A DNA stretch of 55,597 nt from an uncultured Bacteroidia bacterium (GTDB taxonomy: Bacteria; Bacteroidota; Bacteroidia; Bacteroidales; UBA932): assembly GCA_902774045.1 (NCBI GenBank), contig CACYGW010000008.1, positions 1 to 55,597 of the forward strand. Direction: 5' to 3'. The notes below the pieces were generated by a model. The model saw only the letters and a list, made by a program, of their open reading frames with translations, was not told the DNA's origin and did not search any database. Shown here piece by piece: positions 1-7,441 of this stretch. A program made the translations under genes and the position numbers. Numbering within the stretch: position 1 is the stretch's first letter; each line of letters begins with the position of its first letter.

Positions 1-234
1 TACCCGTTCTTCGTTTTCTCGCAGTTGCTTTTCCTGCGGGATAAAAGGACGTTTAAGGCAAATTGCGCCCTTCTCTACCCCGTATTCACGGGCGTAGAAC
101 TCTACAGCATCACGCAGGGTCCATCCTGCCGAGGCCCTTAAAGCACCGGCAGCGGCATTATACACCGTAAAGGCGGTGTGCACTGCTCCGTCATAATCAG
201 GCGACTGCACTGTAGTTACATATAACTGTTCCAT
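1..234 (-). CDS. Unknown protein, N-terminal 78 residues (partial, runs off left edge)
   Basis: An open frame without a stop starts at the ATG at 234 and continues past the left edge. The protein begins MEQLYVTTVQSPDYDGAVHT and has no signal peptide or membrane segment in the visible part, so it is probably cytoplasmic. I do not recognise the family. The ATG lies only four bases after a very good minus-strand promoter (239-270), which suggests a leaderless mRNA and supports this start. It is divergent from the RhuM-Fic gene with only 19 bases between the two start codons. The reading frame is clear; the function is unknown. Confidence 0.7.
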   Translation of the reverse strand, partial: MEQLYVTTVQSPDYDGAVHTAFTVYNAAAGALRASAGWTLRDAVEFYAREYGVEKGAICLKRPFIPQEKQLRENEERV

Positions 235-238
235 ACAT

Positions 239-270
239 CAAATATAAATTATTATGAAAACACTTACAAA
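239..270 (-). promoter_or_regulatory. Bacteroidota promoter for the partial left-edge gene
   Basis: On the minus strand, TTTG (270-267), a 20-base spacer and TATATTTG (246-239) match the TTTG/TAnnTTTG consensus exactly. The predicted transcription start falls on or next to the ATG at 234. The -33 element lies inside the first codons of the divergent RhuM-Fic gene. Confidence 0.7.
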
Positions 271-1258
271 TCAAGATATTCAGAATACTCCATCCAAAGG
301 TGAAATAATCCTCTACCAAACAGCAGACGGCAGAACTAGCATTGATGTCAAACTTGAGAATGAGACTGTATGGCTAACGCAAGCACAAATGTCAGTATTG
401 TTCGACAAAAATCAATCGGTAATAGCACGACACATTAAAAATGCATTAATGGAAGGTGAAGTTGATGAGAGTAATATGCAAAAAGTGCATAATACTATTT
501 CAAAGTATAAACCTACGACAGTATATAATCTTGATGTCATTATATCTATCGGCTATCGCGTTCATAGCCAAAGAGGAGTTCAGTTCAGACGCTGGGCAAA
601 TTCAGTCCTCAAGGACTACCTCATCAAAGGCTACGCTGTCAAAAACAACTTAGCACAGCAGAAATATGATGATTTAAAGGCTCTTGTCGATGTAATGGGC
701 AGGACTATGGGATACCTTGACTCTACTGCCGAAAATCAGATCCGCTCCATCTTCGATGTAGTAAAAGATTATACTTACGCTCTGGACACTCTGGACAGTT
801 ATGATTACCAAACTCTCGGAATCCGGTCAACTAACAAGGAATACTTCCAAGCGACTTATGAGAATGCAATGGAGGTAATTCACAAACTGAAAGAGAAGTT
901 CGGAGGGAGCGACCTGTTCGGACACGAGAAAGACCAATCCTTTCACAGTTCCATCGGACAAATCTATCAGACATGGGACGGAATTGACCTCTACCCTTCC
1001 GTCGAGGAAAAAGCCGCGATGCTGTTATACCTTGTGGTCAAAAATCACTCATTCTCCGATGGAAATAAGAGGATAGCTGCAACTCTTTTCCTATGGTTTA
1101 TGGACAAAAACAGAATTCTTTATGCCAGTAATGGGCATAAGCGCATAGCAGATAATGCATTGGTAGCATTAACTTTAATGATAGCAGAAAGTAAAACCGA
1201 CGAGATGGACATTATGGTCAAAGTCGTAGTAAACCTAATTAACGGAGAAAACAAATGA
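254..1258 (+). CDS. RhuM-type protein with C-terminal Fic/Doc domain
   Basis: The 334-residue protein has an N-terminal RhuM/virulence-RhuM-like region (about 15-130, with VWLTQAQMSVLF and a GVQFRRWA segment) and a C-terminal Fic/Doc domain. The Fic motif is complete at about 265-273: HSFSDGNKR. Classical AMP-transferring Fic enzymes have GNGR; the lysine here is as in Doc, which phosphorylates EF-Tu, so phosphotransfer is more likely than AMPylation (inference). RhuM-Fic proteins occur as accessory genes, but their substrate is not established. The stop overlaps the next gene's start (ATGA, 1255-1258), implying translational coupling. No Phd-like antitoxin is visible nearby. The gene looks more AT-rich than its neighbours, consistent with transfer. 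No good plus-strand promoter was found. Confidence 0.88.
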   Translation: MKTLTNQDIQNTPSKGEIILYQTADGRTSIDVKLENETVWLTQAQMSVLFDKNQSVIARHIKNALMEGEVDESNMQKVHNTISKYKPTTVYNLDVIISIGYRVHSQRGVQFRRWANSVLKDYLIKGYAVKNNLAQQKYDDLKALVDVMGRTMGYLDSTAENQIRSIFDVVKDYTYALDTLDSYDYQTLGIRSTNKEYFQATYENAMEVIHKLKEKFGGSDLFGHEKDQSFHSSIGQIYQTWDGIDLYPSVEEKAAMLLYLVVKNHSFSDGNKRIAATLFLWFMDKNRILYASNGHKRIADNALVALTLMIAESKTDEMDIMVKVVVNLINGENK

Positions 1259-1848
1259 CAAGAACACTTAGCCTATTTAAGAACAAGTTTTCGGGAGAGA
1301 ATCTTTTCTTTACATCGGATACACATTTTTATCACAAAGAAATAATCAAGTTCTGCAGCCGGCCATTTGATTCAGTGGAAGAAATGAATGAGGCATTAAT
1401 CAAGAACTGGAACGAAACAGTCCCTGAGGACGGTACGGTTTTCCATTTGGGCGATTTCTCCTATGGGGGCTGCAATGAATGGACTTCTGTCTTTAACCGG
1501 CTTAATGGAAAGATATATCTTATACTGGGGAATCACGATCTTAGGAAAGCCAAACAGGGATTTATGAATAGATTCGAGAGCGTATCACAGCAGATGACTA
1601 TCAGTGTTGATGGGCAAAAGATTATTCTGAACCACAATCCATTCCTTTGTTTTGCCGGAGCATATAATGGCGGTTGGCAATTGTTCGGCCACGTGCACTC
1701 CGGGCCCAAAAGCAATACAGGAAAGGACATTCCCCGGCTTAGCATGCTCTTCCCTACCCAGTACGACGTTGGAGTAGACAACAACGACTACAGGCCGGTT
1801 TCGTTTTATGAATTAAAGACTATTATACAAGGACAGAAGAAATTATAA
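1255..1848 (+). CDS. Small calcineurin-like metallophosphoesterase
   Basis: The 197-residue protein carries the metallophosphoesterase metal-binding motifs in order: TSDTHFYH (D-x-H), GDFSYGG, GNHD, NHNPF and GHVH. Such proteins are dinuclear-metal hydrolases of phosphomono- or diesters. This short type, beginning with FTSDTHFYH, is often carried by phages and accessory regions, and its substrate is not known. There is no signal peptide, so it should be cytoplasmic. Its ATG overlaps the TGA of the RhuM-Fic gene, so the two are almost certainly co-translated. An obvious but untested idea is that it reverses or limits the modification made by the Fic domain, or acts on a nucleotide product. Confidence 0.9.
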   Translation: MTRTLSLFKNKFSGENLFFTSDTHFYHKEIIKFCSRPFDSVEEMNEALIKNWNETVPEDGTVFHLGDFSYGGCNEWTSVFNRLNGKIYLILGNHDLRKAKQGFMNRFESVSQQMTISVDGQKIILNHNPFLCFAGAYNGGWQLFGHVHSGPKSNTGKDIPRLSMLFPTQYDVGVDNNDYRPVSFYELKTIIQGQKKL

Positions 1849-1853
1849 TTAAC

Positions 1854-1887
1854 GCCCGGACAATCAGGAAGATGCCCGGGCAATTTT
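1854..1887 (+). terminator. Weak intrinsic terminator after the Fic-phosphoesterase pair
   Basis: GCCCGG (1854-1859) can pair with CCGGGC (1876-1881), followed by AATTTTA. The loop is long (16 bases) and the T tract short, so this is only a candidate. Confidence 0.4.
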
Positions 1888-1908
1888 ATCTGTAAAGTTG
1901 GAACTTAC

Positions 1909-2025
1909 TTACCTCTCTTCTTTGGAAGCTGTGTTGTAGCCGGCTATCAGATTATCCCCCTTTCCAATCAGGATAATAACTCCCATAACGGCCAGAAGGA
2001 CAGAAAGTATAATGAGAACAACCAT
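1909..2025 (-). pseudogene. Truncated DUF3784-family small membrane protein
   Basis: A 38-codon frame starts at the ATG at 2025 and ends at TAA at 1909. The product has one hydrophobic helix followed by IGKGDNLIAGYNTASKEER, which matches the conserved N-terminal part of DUF3784 proteins (helix, then GKGxxLIAGYNT and KEE). Full-length family members continue with further membrane helices and are about 90-100 residues, so the gene is cut off soon after the signature. The sequence beyond the stop does not resume the family in any frame I checked. It lies 33 bases downstream of the alcohol dehydrogenase on the same strand. It is probably a gene remnant, although a short functional peptide cannot be excluded. 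Confidence 0.6.
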
Positions 2026-2058
2026 TTAAGTATCGGTATAAAATATGTTGATTATCAA

Positions 2059-3231
2059 TTATAAACTTTCCTTCAAAATGGAGGCGATATCTTCCTTGGT
2101 AAGATTAAGGTATCCGGAGGGATAAACCACGGTGGTTTCCGTAATGCCGGGAATCATATCGGCGGTAGCCCCAAGTTCGCTTATGGTAAGAGGCAAACCT
2201 ATCTCCAGCATCCAATCCTTAAGGGCTTGCAGGCCCTTCTGGGCCAACTGAACGTCTGTAAGGTCATCGGAAGAAATATCCCATACATTCTTTGCAAAAC
2301 GCACAAACTTATGCAGTCCCTTTTCCATAGCCCTGCGATAGTAAGCAATAGAAACAGAGGCCAGGGCATACCCGTGAGGAGCGTGAGTCCAGGCGCCTAC
2401 ACTGTGGCCAATAATATGAACCATCCAGTCCTGCGACTTTCCACACTTAAGGAGCGTATTCAAAGCCCACGTAGCCGCCCACATAATATTGGAACGGGCC
2501 TCGTAGTCCTTGGGATTCTTTACGGCAACTCGGCTGCTGTGAATCACAGAGCGCATCAGACCCTCTGCAAGGTAGTCGCTGGTATTGTCGTCAAAGTCAG
2601 AGAAATACTGCTCCATAATATGGTTCATAATATCGTAAATGCCGGCCTTCATCTGATTATCAGGCACGGTCATCGTAAACATCGGATTAAGAATAGAGAA
2701 CTTTGGCATCAGGCGGCTATCGAACACGTGGCCAACCTTGAAGTTATGCTCTGCATCGGTAATAACCGTGCCGGCATTCATCTCCGAACCAGTACCGGCC
2801 ATAGTAAGCACACAGCCCACGGGGAGCAACTTCTGGTCGGCATCGGGCTGATCCTGCCTTAGCCAGAACTTTTCCCAATAGTTACCATCGTAATATACCG
2901 ATGCTGCCACGGCCTTGGCGTAATCGCAAACACTACCTCCGCCAAGGGCGAGAATCAAATCAACCTTGTTTTCACGGGCTATTTTTACACCCTCATTCAG
3001 TTTCTCAAGCGTAGGATTGGTCATAACGCCGGCATCTTCCACAATGGTTTTGCCTGCTTCCTTAATAATATCCACAACCTGCCCGTAAATACCGTTGCGC
3101 TTAACGCTGCCGCTGCCATATATTAACATTACTACAGGACCGTAATTACGTAACTCCTCTTTAAGAAATTTTAGAGATTCATCACCAAAATAAAGTTTAG
3201 TTGGATTATAGTAAGAAAAATTGCCTAGCAT
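2059..3231 (-). CDS. Iron-containing alcohol dehydrogenase (BdhA/YqhD-like)
   Basis: The protein is a group III, metal-dependent alcohol dehydrogenase that reduces aldehydes or oxidises alcohols with NAD(P)H in the cytoplasm. The N-terminal dinucleotide domain contains the GGGS motif (LALGGGSVCDYAK). The C-terminal helical domain carries probable metal ligands in DIMNH, IIGHSVGA and HAPHG. The ATG at 3231 (MLGNFSYYNP) gives 390 residues, the usual family length. An in-frame start at 3279 would add 16 residues and lies upstream of a candidate promoter box, so it is less likely. The closest relatives are probably NADPH-dependent butanol dehydrogenase-like enzymes; the real substrate is unknown. 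Confidence 0.93.
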   Translation of the reverse strand: MLGNFSYYNPTKLYFGDESLKFLKEELRNYGPVVMLIYGSGSVKRNGIYGQVVDIIKEAGKTIVEDAGVMTNPTLEKLNEGVKIARENKVDLILALGGGSVCDYAKAVAASVYYDGNYWEKFWLRQDQPDADQKLLPVGCVLTMAGTGSEMNAGTVITDAEHNFKVGHVFDSRLMPKFSILNPMFTMTVPDNQMKAGIYDIMNHIMEQYFSDFDDNTSDYLAEGLMRSVIHSSRVAVKNPKDYEARSNIMWAATWALNTLLKCGKSQDWMVHIIGHSVGAWTHAPHGYALASVSIAYYRRAMEKGLHKFVRFAKNVWDISSDDLTDVQLAQKGLQALKDWMLEIGLPLTISELGATADMIPGITETTVVYPSGYLNLTKEDIASILKESL

Positions 3232-3263
3232 ATAAATGTCGTTTAGATTGATACATTCCGAAA

Positions 3264-3271
3264 CAAAAGTA
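3264..3271 (-). promoter_or_regulatory. Candidate -7 box for the alcohol dehydrogenase
   Basis: TACTTTTG on the minus strand fits TAnnTTTG and would start transcription near 3259, 28 bases before the chosen ATG. No good -33 element sits 19-20 bases upstream. Confidence 0.4.
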
Positions 3272-3335
3272 AGATACAACGTATCTATATTCTGCTAATA
3301 TAGTCAAAAATCCGGATTATTCTAAGAAAAAGCAC

Positions 3336-3343
3336 TATCTTTG
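3336..3343 (+). promoter_or_regulatory. Candidate -7 box for ridA
   Basis: TATCTTTG fits TAnnTTTG exactly. The box ends 12 bases before the ridA ATG, so the leader would be only a few bases long. The -33 element is poor. Confidence 0.45.
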
Positions 3344-3355
3344 TTTTTTAAGCAT

Positions 3356-3733
3356 ATGAAACCAATAAGTACTAATAACGCTCCGGCCGCAATTGGCCCT
3401 TACAGCCAGGCAATTGACAGTGGCACTGGCCTAGTTTTTCTATCAGGGCAACTGCCCATCGATCCCGCTACCGGTTCCTTCCCGGAGGGTGGAGTTAAAG
3501 AACAGACCCGTCAGTCTATCTTAAATGCAAAAGCAATTCTGGAAGCAGCAGGCCTTGGTCTTGCCAATGTAGTAAAGACCACAGTATTTTTGGCCGATAT
3601 GGCCGATTTCGCTGCGATGAACGAGGTTTATGCCCAGTTCTTCGCAGAGCCCTTCCCAGCCCGTAGCGCAGTTGCAGTTAAAACTCTACCCAAGGGAGCC
3701 CTTGTAGAGATTGAATGCATCGCAGCCAAGTAG
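3356..3733 (+). CDS. ridA: RidA family enamine/imine deaminase
   Basis: The 125-residue protein is a RidA (YjgF/YER057c/UK114) family member. It hydrolyses reactive 2-aminoacrylate and related enamines released by PLP enzymes. The hallmarks are AIGPYSQAI near the N-terminus, the central [13 protein letters not shown], and the C-terminal [20 protein letters not shown], whose arginine and glutamate are the usual active-site residues. The ATG at 3356 ([12 protein letters not shown]) is the family-typical start; an upstream TTG would fall inside the -7 box. The next gene begins 11 bases downstream, so the two probably form an operon. Confidence 0.95.
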   Translation: MKPISTNNAPAAIGPYSQAIDSGTGLVFLSGQLPIDPATGSFPEGGVKEQTRQSILNAKAILEAAGLGLANVVKTTVFLADMADFAAMNEVYAQFFAEPFPARSAVAVKTLPKGALVEIECIAAK

Positions 3734-3744
3734 CCTGCTTCGTT

Positions 3745-4413
3745 ATGAAAAGGAAGATTATTTTTATCCTTTTCCTATTAGCCATCGTCATAACAACAAG
3801 TTGCAGACAAAAAGCTGATGGGATTAGGAATGGAGACCTTGTATTTGTTGGACTTCCGGCCGAATACGAGGCGGAAGCCTCATCTATTGATGCAGCAATC
3901 TCAGCAGCAACAGGTATAGAGAATCAAGTACAGATAACCCACGTTTGCATAGTCGAAGTGGCCAAAGACAGCCTATGGATTATTGATGCTACCCCAAACA
4001 GAGGCGTATCTCGTAGGCCACTTAAGACATTTTTAGAAGAAAGCAGGAGAATAGACGGTTCCAGCCCGGAATATATTGTAAAACGCGTAAAAGGCATTAA
4101 TACCGATGCAGCCGTTGTACTTGCAAAGTCTTTCTGCGGCCGTTCTTATGATTTTAGATTTCTCCCGGACAATGAAGAGTTCTACTGCTCGGAGTTAATT
4201 CAGCAATGCTACCTTGACGCACGTGGAGAACCTATTTTCGAGAGCCAGCCAATGAATTTTCTGGCACCGGACGGCTCTATGCCGCCATTCTGGGAGCAAT
4301 TGTTTCGCCAACTTGAAATGGAGGTCCCGCAGGGTATCCCCGGCACCAATCCACAACACTTGTCCGAATCTGAATTTCTTACCGATATTGCAGTAGAATT
4401 TATACCCAATTAA
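3745..4413 (+). CDS. YiiX/YebB-like permuted NlpC/P60 lipoprotein
   Basis: The 222-residue protein starts at 3745 with a lipoprotein signal ending ITTSC, so it is anchored in an envelope membrane. The mature part begins with the GDLVFVG segment of permuted papain-like (NlpC/P60, YiiX/YebB) cysteine hydrolases. It contains the catalytic-type histidine in ITHVCIV and the nucleophile cysteine late in the protein in EFYCSELI. This circular permutation places His before Cys. Relatives may cleave peptidoglycan peptides or other amide or thioester bonds; no substrate can be assigned here. The gene is 11 bases after ridA, and its 3' end overlaps the convergent nitroreductase gene by 14 bases. Confidence 0.87.
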   Translation: MKRKIIFILFLLAIVITTSCRQKADGIRNGDLVFVGLPAEYEAEASSIDAAISAATGIENQVQITHVCIVEVAKDSLWIIDATPNRGVSRRPLKTFLEESRRIDGSSPEYIVKRVKGINTDAAVVLAKSFCGRSYDFRFLPDNEEFYCSELIQQCYLDARGEPIFESQPMNFLAPDGSMPPFWEQLFRQLEMEVPQGIPGTNPQHLSESEFLTDIAVEFIPN

Positions 4414-5095
4414 AGTTTTCTTTGCCGGCACCAATCTCAAAATGATATTTGGCGATACCTAAATCAATACGGGTATAACCAATCACGGAGAAACCTTTCT
4501 TAGCACGAACTTTGTGGCGGCCATTCTGCACGCCCGAATACTCAAAGAAAAACTTTTGCTGATTAACGGCCGTAGGGGCAAGAAGGGCAGCACGTACTCC
4601 CCTGTTAAACCAGGTTGGAGTATCCACGCCGGCATTGCTCACCTGCGCGATGGACTTTATTCTGTGTGCCACTCCCTGTGTTGTACCGTACCCAATCGAT
4701 ATATAACATACTATCTTCTCGCCGTTCTCGAGCACATAGGTTCCGGGCACTTTGGAGTAACTAAGCCCCACCCAGCAAGTGTTAAGCCCAAGGGTCTGAG
4801 CCAGAAGAACAAGACGCTCCCCATAATAGCCGGCACGTTCGTTCAAATCTTCTGCCTTCTTTCCTGCTACAACAATATAATTATTAACGCCCCGGAACCT
4901 ACCGTACTTAGCCAAAGACCCAAGAAAAGCCTTAGGCTCATCAAGGATTAGTTGAATATGGAGATTTCCCTCAAGATTTATGACCGCAATCTCTTCGCGG
5001 AGAGCCCTCACGGCATCCTCTGCCAGTGGCACTTCCCTATAAGCTCTTACGCTGTGCCGGGCCAATATCGCCTCTTGTAAAGTCATTCCCGTCAT
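4400..5095 (-). CDS. Nitroreductase family protein (TM1586 type)
   Basis: The 231-residue protein belongs to the TM1586-type nitroreductases (a flavin-fold family of two half-modules in one chain). The N-terminal half begins with LARHSVRAYREVPL and includes YGRFRGVNNYIV and the glycine-rich GYYGERLVLLAQ with TCWVGLS. The second half contains LLAPTAVNQQKF and ends DLGIAKYHFEIGAG. It should bind FMN and reduce nitro or quinone-like substrates. The gene starts 10 bases after the pyrG stop and is probably co-transcribed with it. A second ATG at 5086 (MTLQEA) is an equally good start. Confidence 0.9.
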   Translation of the reverse strand: MTGMTLQEAILARHSVRAYREVPLAEDAVRALREEIAVINLEGNLHIQLILDEPKAFLGSLAKYGRFRGVNNYIVVAGKKAEDLNERAGYYGERLVLLAQTLGLNTCWVGLSYSKVPGTYVLENGEKIVCYISIGYGTTQGVAHRIKSIAQVSNAGVDTPTWFNRGVRAALLAPTAVNQQKFFFEYSGVQNGRHKVRAKKGFSVIGYTRIDLGIAKYHFEIGAGKENFNWV

Positions 5096-5105
5096 AAACA
5101 GATAC

Positions 5106-6701
5106 TTATTGTTTGCAGGCCTGGACAAAGGCTTTGAAGATGGGGCTGGGGGCTTCCGGCGTGCTCTTGTATTCCGGATGGAACTGTACACCTATAAAGA
5201 ACGGATGCGACGGAAGTTCCACAATCTCTACAAGACCGGTACGGGGGTTACGTCCGGAGGCCTTAAGCCCTACAGACTCAAAATCCGGCAGATACTTACC
5301 GTTAAACTCATAGCGGTGCCTGTGGCGCTCTGCTATCAATTCTTTACCATATATTCTATAGGCCAGGCTATCCGGAACCAGCTCACATTCATAGGCTCCA
5401 AGCCGCATCGTTCCGCCCTTGATCGTGGTACTCTTCTGCTCTTCCATAAGATCTATGACAGGATGAGAAGTCTGGGCATTAAGCTCTGTCGATGCAGCAT
5501 CGGCCCACCCTAAAAGATCCCGGGCTATCTCTACAACGGCCATCTGCATACCAAGGCAAATTCCAAAGAAAGGAAGTCCCTGCTCCCTGGCATAGCGTAT
5601 GGCGACAATCTTTCCTTCCAGTCCCCTCTCTCCAAAGCCGGGAGCGACCAGAACGCCCTTCATATCCTTTAGTTTGTCGGCCACATTGGATTGGTCCAGG
5701 AACTCGCTGTGAATACGGTGCACAATAACCTTAACGTGGCAGGCGGCTCCGGCGTGAACAAGAGCCTCTTCTATGGACTTATAGGCATCCTGAAGCTCTA
5801 CGTACTTACCCACCAGGGCAATATTTATCTTTGCCTCCGGATTCCTGAGTCTTTCCAGGAAAGCTTTAAGGGCTTCCAGATTGGGCTCGGAGATATTAAG
5901 CCCAAGATGTTCGCAGACCATTCGGTCCAGGCCCTCGGCCTCCATATTCAGAGGCACCTGATAAATGCTCCAGGAATCGATACTCTGAATAACGCGCCCA
6001 GGCTTAACGTTACAGAAAAGAGCCATCTTACGCCTGATGTCGGCAGACAACTCCTTCTCTGTCCTGCAGACAATAATATCCGGATGCACCCCGGCCTTCT
6101 GCAAAGCCTGAACAGAGTGCTGGGTAGGTTTGGTCTTTAACTCACCCGCCGCGGCAAGATATGGCACAAGCGTTAGATGAATACACATCAGGTCTTCTTC
6201 TGCCATCTCCCACTGAAGCTGACGAATAGCCTCCAGGAAAGGCTGGCTTTCCATATCACCAACCGTACCGCCTACTTCTGTGATAATAACGTCGTAATCG
6301 CCCGTATTACCAAGCAAAAGCATCCTGCGCTTGATTTCATCAGTGATATGAGGAACTATCTGGACCGTTTTCCCAAGATACGCCCCTTCCCTTTCTTTTG
6401 TAATAACGGTATGATAAACTTTTCCGGTAGTAACGTTGTTAGCCTTTGTAGTATGGATTCCAAGAAAACGCTCGTAATGGCCAAGGTCAAGGTCGGTCTC
6501 GGCTCCGTCCTCGGTAACATAACATTCGCCGTGCTCATAGGGATTAAGAGTACCTGGGTCTATATTTATGTAAGGATCGAATTTCTGAATTGTAACCCTA
6601 AGACCTCTTGCTTTTAGCAGTTTTCCAAGCGATGCGGCAATAATGCCTTTCCCAAGCGAGGAAGCAACGCCTCCTGTCACGAAAATATACTTTGAATCCA
6701 T
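5106..6701 (-). CDS. pyrG: CTP synthase
   Basis: The 531-residue protein is complete CTP synthase, which aminates UTP to CTP with ATP and glutamine in pyrimidine nucleotide synthesis. The N-terminal synthetase domain starts KYIFVTGGVASSLGKG (P-loop) and carries DPYINIDPGTLNPYEHGE. The C-terminal class I glutamine amidotransferase domain has the nucleophile cysteine in FGICLGMQ and the His-Glu pair in FHPEYKS. Length and order are normal. It has its own promoter at 6723-6754, divergent from the nitroreductase lipoprotein gene, and the TM1586 nitroreductase follows. Confidence 0.98.
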   Translation of the reverse strand: MDSKYIFVTGGVASSLGKGIIAASLGKLLKARGLRVTIQKFDPYINIDPGTLNPYEHGECYVTEDGAETDLDLGHYERFLGIHTTKANNVTTGKVYHTVITKEREGAYLGKTVQIVPHITDEIKRRMLLLGNTGDYDVIITEVGGTVGDMESQPFLEAIRQLQWEMAEEDLMCIHLTLVPYLAAAGELKTKPTQHSVQALQKAGVHPDIIVCRTEKELSADIRRKMALFCNVKPGRVIQSIDSWSIYQVPLNMEAEGLDRMVCEHLGLNISEPNLEALKAFLERLRNPEAKINIALVGKYVELQDAYKSIEEALVHAGAACHVKVIVHRIHSEFLDQSNVADKLKDMKGVLVAPGFGERGLEGKIVAIRYAREQGLPFFGICLGMQMAVVEIARDLLGWADAASTELNAQTSHPVIDLMEEQKSTTIKGGTMRLGAYECELVPDSLAYRIYGKELIAERHRHRYEFNGKYLPDFESVGLKASGRNPRTGLVEIVELPSHPFFIGVQFHPEYKSTPEAPSPIFKAFVQACKQ

Positions 6702-6722
6702 TTTAGATTAGAAATTTATACA

Positions 6723-6754
6723 CAAAATTACATATTTTTTGGCCGATTGTGCAA
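6723..6754 (-). promoter_or_regulatory. pyrG promoter
   Basis: On the minus strand, TTG (6754-6752), a 21-base spacer and TAATTTTG (6730-6723). The predicted start lies about 15-17 bases before the pyrG ATG. It overlaps the divergent plus-strand promoter at 6747-6778. Confidence 0.6.
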
Positions 6755-6778
6755 GAAGTTGCAGATTTATTATATTTG
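6747..6778 (+). promoter_or_regulatory. Promoter of the nitroreductase lipoprotein operon
   Basis: TTG (6747-6749), a 21-base spacer and TATATTTG (6771-6778). The predicted start near 6785 lies after the in-frame ATG at 6780 and before the ATG at 6804, which supports 6804 as the gene start. Confidence 0.6.
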
Positions 6779-6803
6779 TATGACCAATACAAAAAGAAGA
6801 TTT

Positions 6804-7427
6804 ATGAAAAGACTTAGTATTATTATCGCAGTGCTGGCATCGATGGTGCTGGCAGGATGCAAGTCGCACGAGTGCGCCCCGTCTGCACTTGACGTTATTA
6901 TGACCCGTACAAGCGTACGCAGTTTTACGGGCGATCCAATATCAAAGGAGCAGCTGGAGACCATACTCAAGGCCGGAATGGCTGCACCTTCTGCAATAAA
7001 CATTCAGCCCTGGCGCTTTGTAGTGGTAACAGATAAGGAAAAGATTGCAAGCGTATTTGCAAACGGATTCCAGAAAGATATGTACACCCAGGCAGGCGCC
7101 GTTATAGTAGTATGCGGCCAGACAACGATGATGCGCAAGCCATTTGGGCAGCCGGACGCCCCTGAGGAGGAACAACCTAATATGTTCTGGTACGAAGACT
7201 GCTCTGCCGTTGCACAGAACATTCTTCTGGCAGTGAAAGCCCTTGGGCTTGGCGCAGTATGGACTGCCGGCTATCCCGCTATGGAGCGCGTTGCTCCCAT
7301 TGCCCAGGCCCTTGGCATTCCGGAGAACGTAGTTCCGCTCTGCGTTATTCCCGTCGGCGTTCCCGCAGAGGATCCCACGCCCAAGGATAAGTGGAAACCG
7401 GAGAACATTCACTGGGAACAGTGGTAA
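6804..7427 (+). CDS. Nitroreductase family lipoprotein
   Basis: The 207-residue protein has a lipoprotein signal (MKRLSIIIAV...VLAGC), so this nitroreductase is exported and lipid-anchored, unlike most FMN nitroreductases. After the lipobox come the family motifs TRTSVRSFTGDPISKEQL, AGMAAPSAINIQPWRF (flavin-contacting) and GLGAVWTAGYP. It probably binds FMN, but how a flavin would be acquired outside the cytoplasm is unclear. The signal peptide rests on the start at 6804; an ATG at 6780 would add eight residues including charged ones. It is followed after 14 bases by a ZIP transporter gene. Confidence 0.9.
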   Translation: MKRLSIIIAVLASMVLAGCKSHECAPSALDVIMTRTSVRSFTGDPISKEQLETILKAGMAAPSAINIQPWRFVVVTDKEKIASVFANGFQKDMYTQAGAVIVVCGQTTMMRKPFGQPDAPEEEQPNMFWYEDCSAVAQNILLAVKALGLGAVWTAGYPAMERVAPIAQALGIPENVVPLCVIPVGVPAEDPTPKDKWKPENIHWEQW

Positions 7428-7441
7428 GATAAAGAGTTACA

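Noticed and set aside
254..1848. Classical Phd-Doc toxin-antitoxin module
   Set aside because: The Fic motif is Doc-like, but no Phd or other DNA-binding antitoxin is next to it; the partner is a metallophosphoesterase.
2227..2862. Long plus-strand frame opposite the alcohol dehydrogenase
   Set aside because: It is antisense to a clear gene and has no recognisable family or own promoter.
3280..3355. Longer N-terminus for ridA starting at the TTG at 3341
   Set aside because: The TTG lies inside the -7 box, and the family begins at the ATG at 3356.
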